Assembly (NCBI RefSeq): GCF_014656395.1
Contig: NZ_BNCI01000002.1
Span: 744,001 to 808,000, forward strand
DNA: 64,000 nt
Reading direction: 5' to 3'
DNA from: Kordiimonas sediminis
GTDB taxonomy: Bacteria; Pseudomonadota; Alphaproteobacteria; Sphingomonadales; Kordiimonadaceae
In this document: one piece after another, positions 62,084 through 64,000 of the stretch
Layout of the letters: every line of letters begins with the position of its first letter
Position numbering within the stretch: position 1 is the stretch's first letter
Position numbers and translations under genes: made by a program
The notes under the pieces: model-generated
The model's database searches: none
What the model saw: only the letters and a program-made list of their open reading frames with translations
What the model was told of the DNA's origin: nothing

Positions 62084-64000
62084 CTAGAACTTCACGCCGA
62101 AAGAGGCTGTGACAGTTCTTGGTGGGCCATAGAAAGCTGTGATGTTGTTCTCAAGGCCAAGGGTAGGGAAGTTATACCCGGAAGTCTTGTAAAGCTTATC
62201 AAACAGATTCTTGCCGTGCAGACCAATTGTGTATTTGTTGTCTTCTGACGTCCATACAATGCTTGCATTGAACAGGCTGTACCCATCCTGATCGATTTCA
62301 GGTACCGGCGTCTCAAACTGCACTATCGAGCTTTTGTAAGACCAGTTACCGAGGAAGTTCACAGTACCGTTTTCGATATCCATTGCGTAGTTCAAGCCTA
62401 CGTAGGATGTGAAGGACGGTGTGTTCTGAATTTCACGCTGATCAGCGATATTCACACCCTCAACCAACCATTCATCAATCTCGGCATCCAGTGCACTCAT
62501 GGAAGCTCTCATCGTCAGGTTTTCTGTCAGAAGGAAGTCACCTTCGAACTCGATACCTTTGATGGTTGCTTTACCTGCGTTCGTTACTGAACCTACGAAA
62601 CCATCATTGGTGCCGTCGCCGTCAGAATCGACCGGAATAGAGCCTGGAATCTGCATATCCTTATATTTACTGTGGAATACAGCAATATTTGTACGGATAC
62701 GACCATCAGCGAATGTAGCTTTCAAGCCTGCTTCGAAGGAGTTCAATGTTTCTGGATCAAAACCATCCACAACCTCTGGCGCGATAAAGTTGGCGCCGCG
62801 TGGGTCAAAGCTACCTGCCTTGAAGCCCTGACTGAAACCACCATAAACGGTTACGTCATCGTTGAGTTTGTAGTCCAGAACCACTCTTGGTGAGAAGTCC
62901 TTGAATGTTTTGCTGGCTTCGAAGTCAGATGAAGGGCCAAGGCCTATTGCGTTCGGGCTGCCAAATGCAGGCGAATTCTGACCAAGATAGTTTTCACGGA
63001 AAACATCAGCATCGCGCTTGTCGTTTGTATAACGACCACCAAATGATAGTGACAGTTTTTCTGTGACTTCGTACGTCATATCACCAAATACAGACCATGC
63101 CTTCGTATCGATGAGACCGTATGTGTATGCTGCTAGTTCAGAACCGAATGCTACGCGACCGAGTTGACCAAGGACCACGTCAAATTCGTTTGATGCAGAG
63201 GCATCCAGATAGAAAAAGCCAATCAGACCAGTCAGTTTGTCGCCTGTGTAAGCAAGCTGGAATTCCTGGCTGAACTGTTCGTTATCATAGATGCCAGGAG
63301 TGTCCATGTCATCAATTGGCAGGCTGTCAAAATCAATCACACCTTTTGAGTAATCTTCACGGTACGCCGTGATAGACTTCAGCGTGACAGACGGGTTAAC
63401 TTCCCATTCAATCGAAGCATTAACACCTTTCGCTTCAATGTCATTGTCTGTACCAAGGGCAGCTGTTGACGGATGGTTTTGTGCATCTGCATATGTATCA
63501 AAGACACTATCCAGAACTGGCAAACCACTTACGGCACCAGGATTAACACGCGTACCAGACTTAGGATTAGATTTGTCTTTTGTATAGTCTGCAGCCAAAC
63601 GAATGAATAAAGAATCAGATGGCATCAATTCAGCACTGATACGACCGGCAAGAATAGATTTATTATAGTGCTCGTCACCGTTGGTAACATATTCACCAAA
63701 ACCACCGCGGTTCAGGCTTGCTACAGCACCACCAATACGAAACGTATCTGATACAGGATAAGATGCAGAAACGATTGCATCAATCTGCTCGTAAGTACCC
63801 AGATTGCCTTTGACTTTAAGTTCAGGCTCATCCGACAGGCGTTTCGTTACATATTTAATAGCACCACCAACAGCATTTCGGCCATAAAGCGTGCCCTGTG
63901 GACCACGTAGTACTTCGATGCGTTCTACGTCATAAACATCAAGCAGGGCAGCTTGCGGACGTGCCATGTAAATATCGTCAACATAGAGCGCAACACCTTG
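62084..64000 (-). CDS. TonB-dependent outer membrane receptor (5' end outside window)
   Basis: A partial TonB-dependent receptor of at least 638 residues; the frame stays open to base 64000 (reading ...QGVALYVDDIY before the first internal methionine), so the signal peptide, TonB box and part of the plug are missing. The plug segment ERIEVLRGPQGTLYGRNAVG, the beta-barrel repeats, and a C-terminal GVKF ending in phenylalanine (outer-membrane insertion signal) are present. It takes up a large or scarce nutrient across the outer membrane using TonB energy. The R-G-P-Q-G-T-L-Y-G-R-N form is common in the alphaproteobacterial catabolic receptor group. The ligand is unknown. Confidence 0.92.
   Translation of the reverse strand, partial: QGVALYVDDIYMARPQAALLDVYDVERIEVLRGPQGTLYGRNAVGGAIKYVTKRLSDEPELKVKGNLGTYEQIDAIVSASYPVSDTFRIGGAVASLNRGGFGEYVTNGDEHYNKSILAGRISAELMPSDSLFIRLAADYTKDKSNPKSGTRVNPGAVSGLPVLDSVFDTYADAQNHPSTAALGTDNDIEAKGVNASIEWEVNPSVTLKSITAYREDYSKGVIDFDSLPIDDMDTPGIYDNEQFSQEFQLAYTGDKLTGLIGFFYLDASASNEFDVVLGQLGRVAFGSELAAYTYGLIDTKAWSVFGDMTYEVTEKLSLSFGGRYTNDKRDADVFRENYLGQNSPAFGSPNAIGLGPSSDFEASKTFKDFSPRVVLDYKLNDDVTVYGGFSQGFKAGSFDPRGANFIAPEVVDGFDPETLNSFEAGLKATFADGRIRTNIAVFHSKYKDMQIPGSIPVDSDGDGTNDGFVGSVTNAGKATIKGIEFEGDFLLTENLTMRASMSALDAEIDEWLVEGVNIADQREIQNTPSFTSYVGLNYAMDIENGTVNFLGNWSYKSSIVQFETPVPEIDQDGYSLFNASIVWTSEDNKYTIGLHGKNLFDKLYKTSGYNFPTLGLENNITAFYGPPRTVTASFGVKF

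Noticed and set aside
1-64000. Search for CRISPR arrays, tRNA or rRNA genes, insertion sequences, prophage genes, restriction or toxin-antitoxin systems
   Set aside because: No regularly spaced repeats, cloverleaf-like segments, transposase or integrase motifs, or defence-type genes were seen by reading; the region appears to be ordinary chromosome with a dense catabolic gene content.

Overview
The window looks like a chromosomal stretch of an aerobic, probably marine alphaproteobacterium. The evidence is the xseB-ispA-dxs-tlyA-rRNA methyltransferase block, the aroC-fabI-yihY-dnaJ-pdxH block, TonB-dependent and RND envelope proteins, and a very large complement of acyl-CoA enzymes. G+C looks close to half by eye. 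Gene order resembles Kordiimonadales, Emcibacterales or Sneathiellales, but I cannot place it further. I see no rRNA, tRNA, CRISPR, prophage or insertion sequence, and no gene-free stretch longer than about 250 bases.

Layout. 1-1550: 3' end of a long-type acyl-CoA dehydrogenase and a metallo-beta-lactamase-fold hydrolase. 1708-6935: isoprenoid precursor genes (ispA, dxs) with xseB, tlyA and an RlmD-like methyltransferase. 6965-12456 (minus): a six-helix chemoreceptor, aroC, fabI, a YihY-like membrane protein and a CbpA-like J protein; pdxH diverges at 12585.

13.3-34.3 kb is one large catabolic region. An aldehyde dehydrogenase, iron alcohol dehydrogenase, thioesterase, SDR and ACAD10/11-type kinase come first. 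An inverted tesB-MATE pair follows. Then comes an operon (20880-29644) with a two-subunit acyl-CoA dehydrogenase, acyl-CoA ligase, ACAD10/11-type dehydrogenase, SDR, MaoC hydratase, HSD17B4-like dehydrogenase and thiolase, closed by an intrinsic terminator. A quinone oxidoreductase, patatin-like lipase, second acyl-CoA ligase and SDR follow. Together they could carry an alcohol or aldehyde through acid, CoA ester and a full beta-oxidation turn. The separate kinase and ACAD10/11 pair suggests 4-hydroxyacyl-CoA intermediates. The natural substrate is unknown.

34.4-43.6 kb holds amino-acid functions: a secreted DUF885 protein, cysteine synthase, an Lrp-type regulator diverging from alanine dehydrogenase, asparaginase, a MarR regulator diverging from a fumarylacetoacetate hydrolase/maleylacetoacetate isomerase pair, and a secreted AlkP-superfamily hydrolase. 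43.7-54.2 kb (minus) encodes nearly all of leucine degradation to HMG-CoA: leucine dehydrogenase, an indolepyruvate-type ferredoxin oxidoreductase where a branched-chain ketoacid dehydrogenase would be expected, isovaleryl-CoA dehydrogenase, methylcrotonyl-CoA carboxylase and methylglutaconyl-CoA hydratase. A divergent LysR gene and an RND efflux pair follow. The window ends with threonine ammonia-lyase (behind a strikingly structured leader), an alpha/beta hydrolase and a TonB-dependent receptor cut by the window edge.

The most interesting items are the lva/ACAD10-11-like module, the complementary acyl-CoA dehydrogenase pair, the ferredoxin-linked leucine route, the asparaginase start-codon hairpin, the structured threonine ammonia-lyase leader, and the Lrp half-site array at ald.
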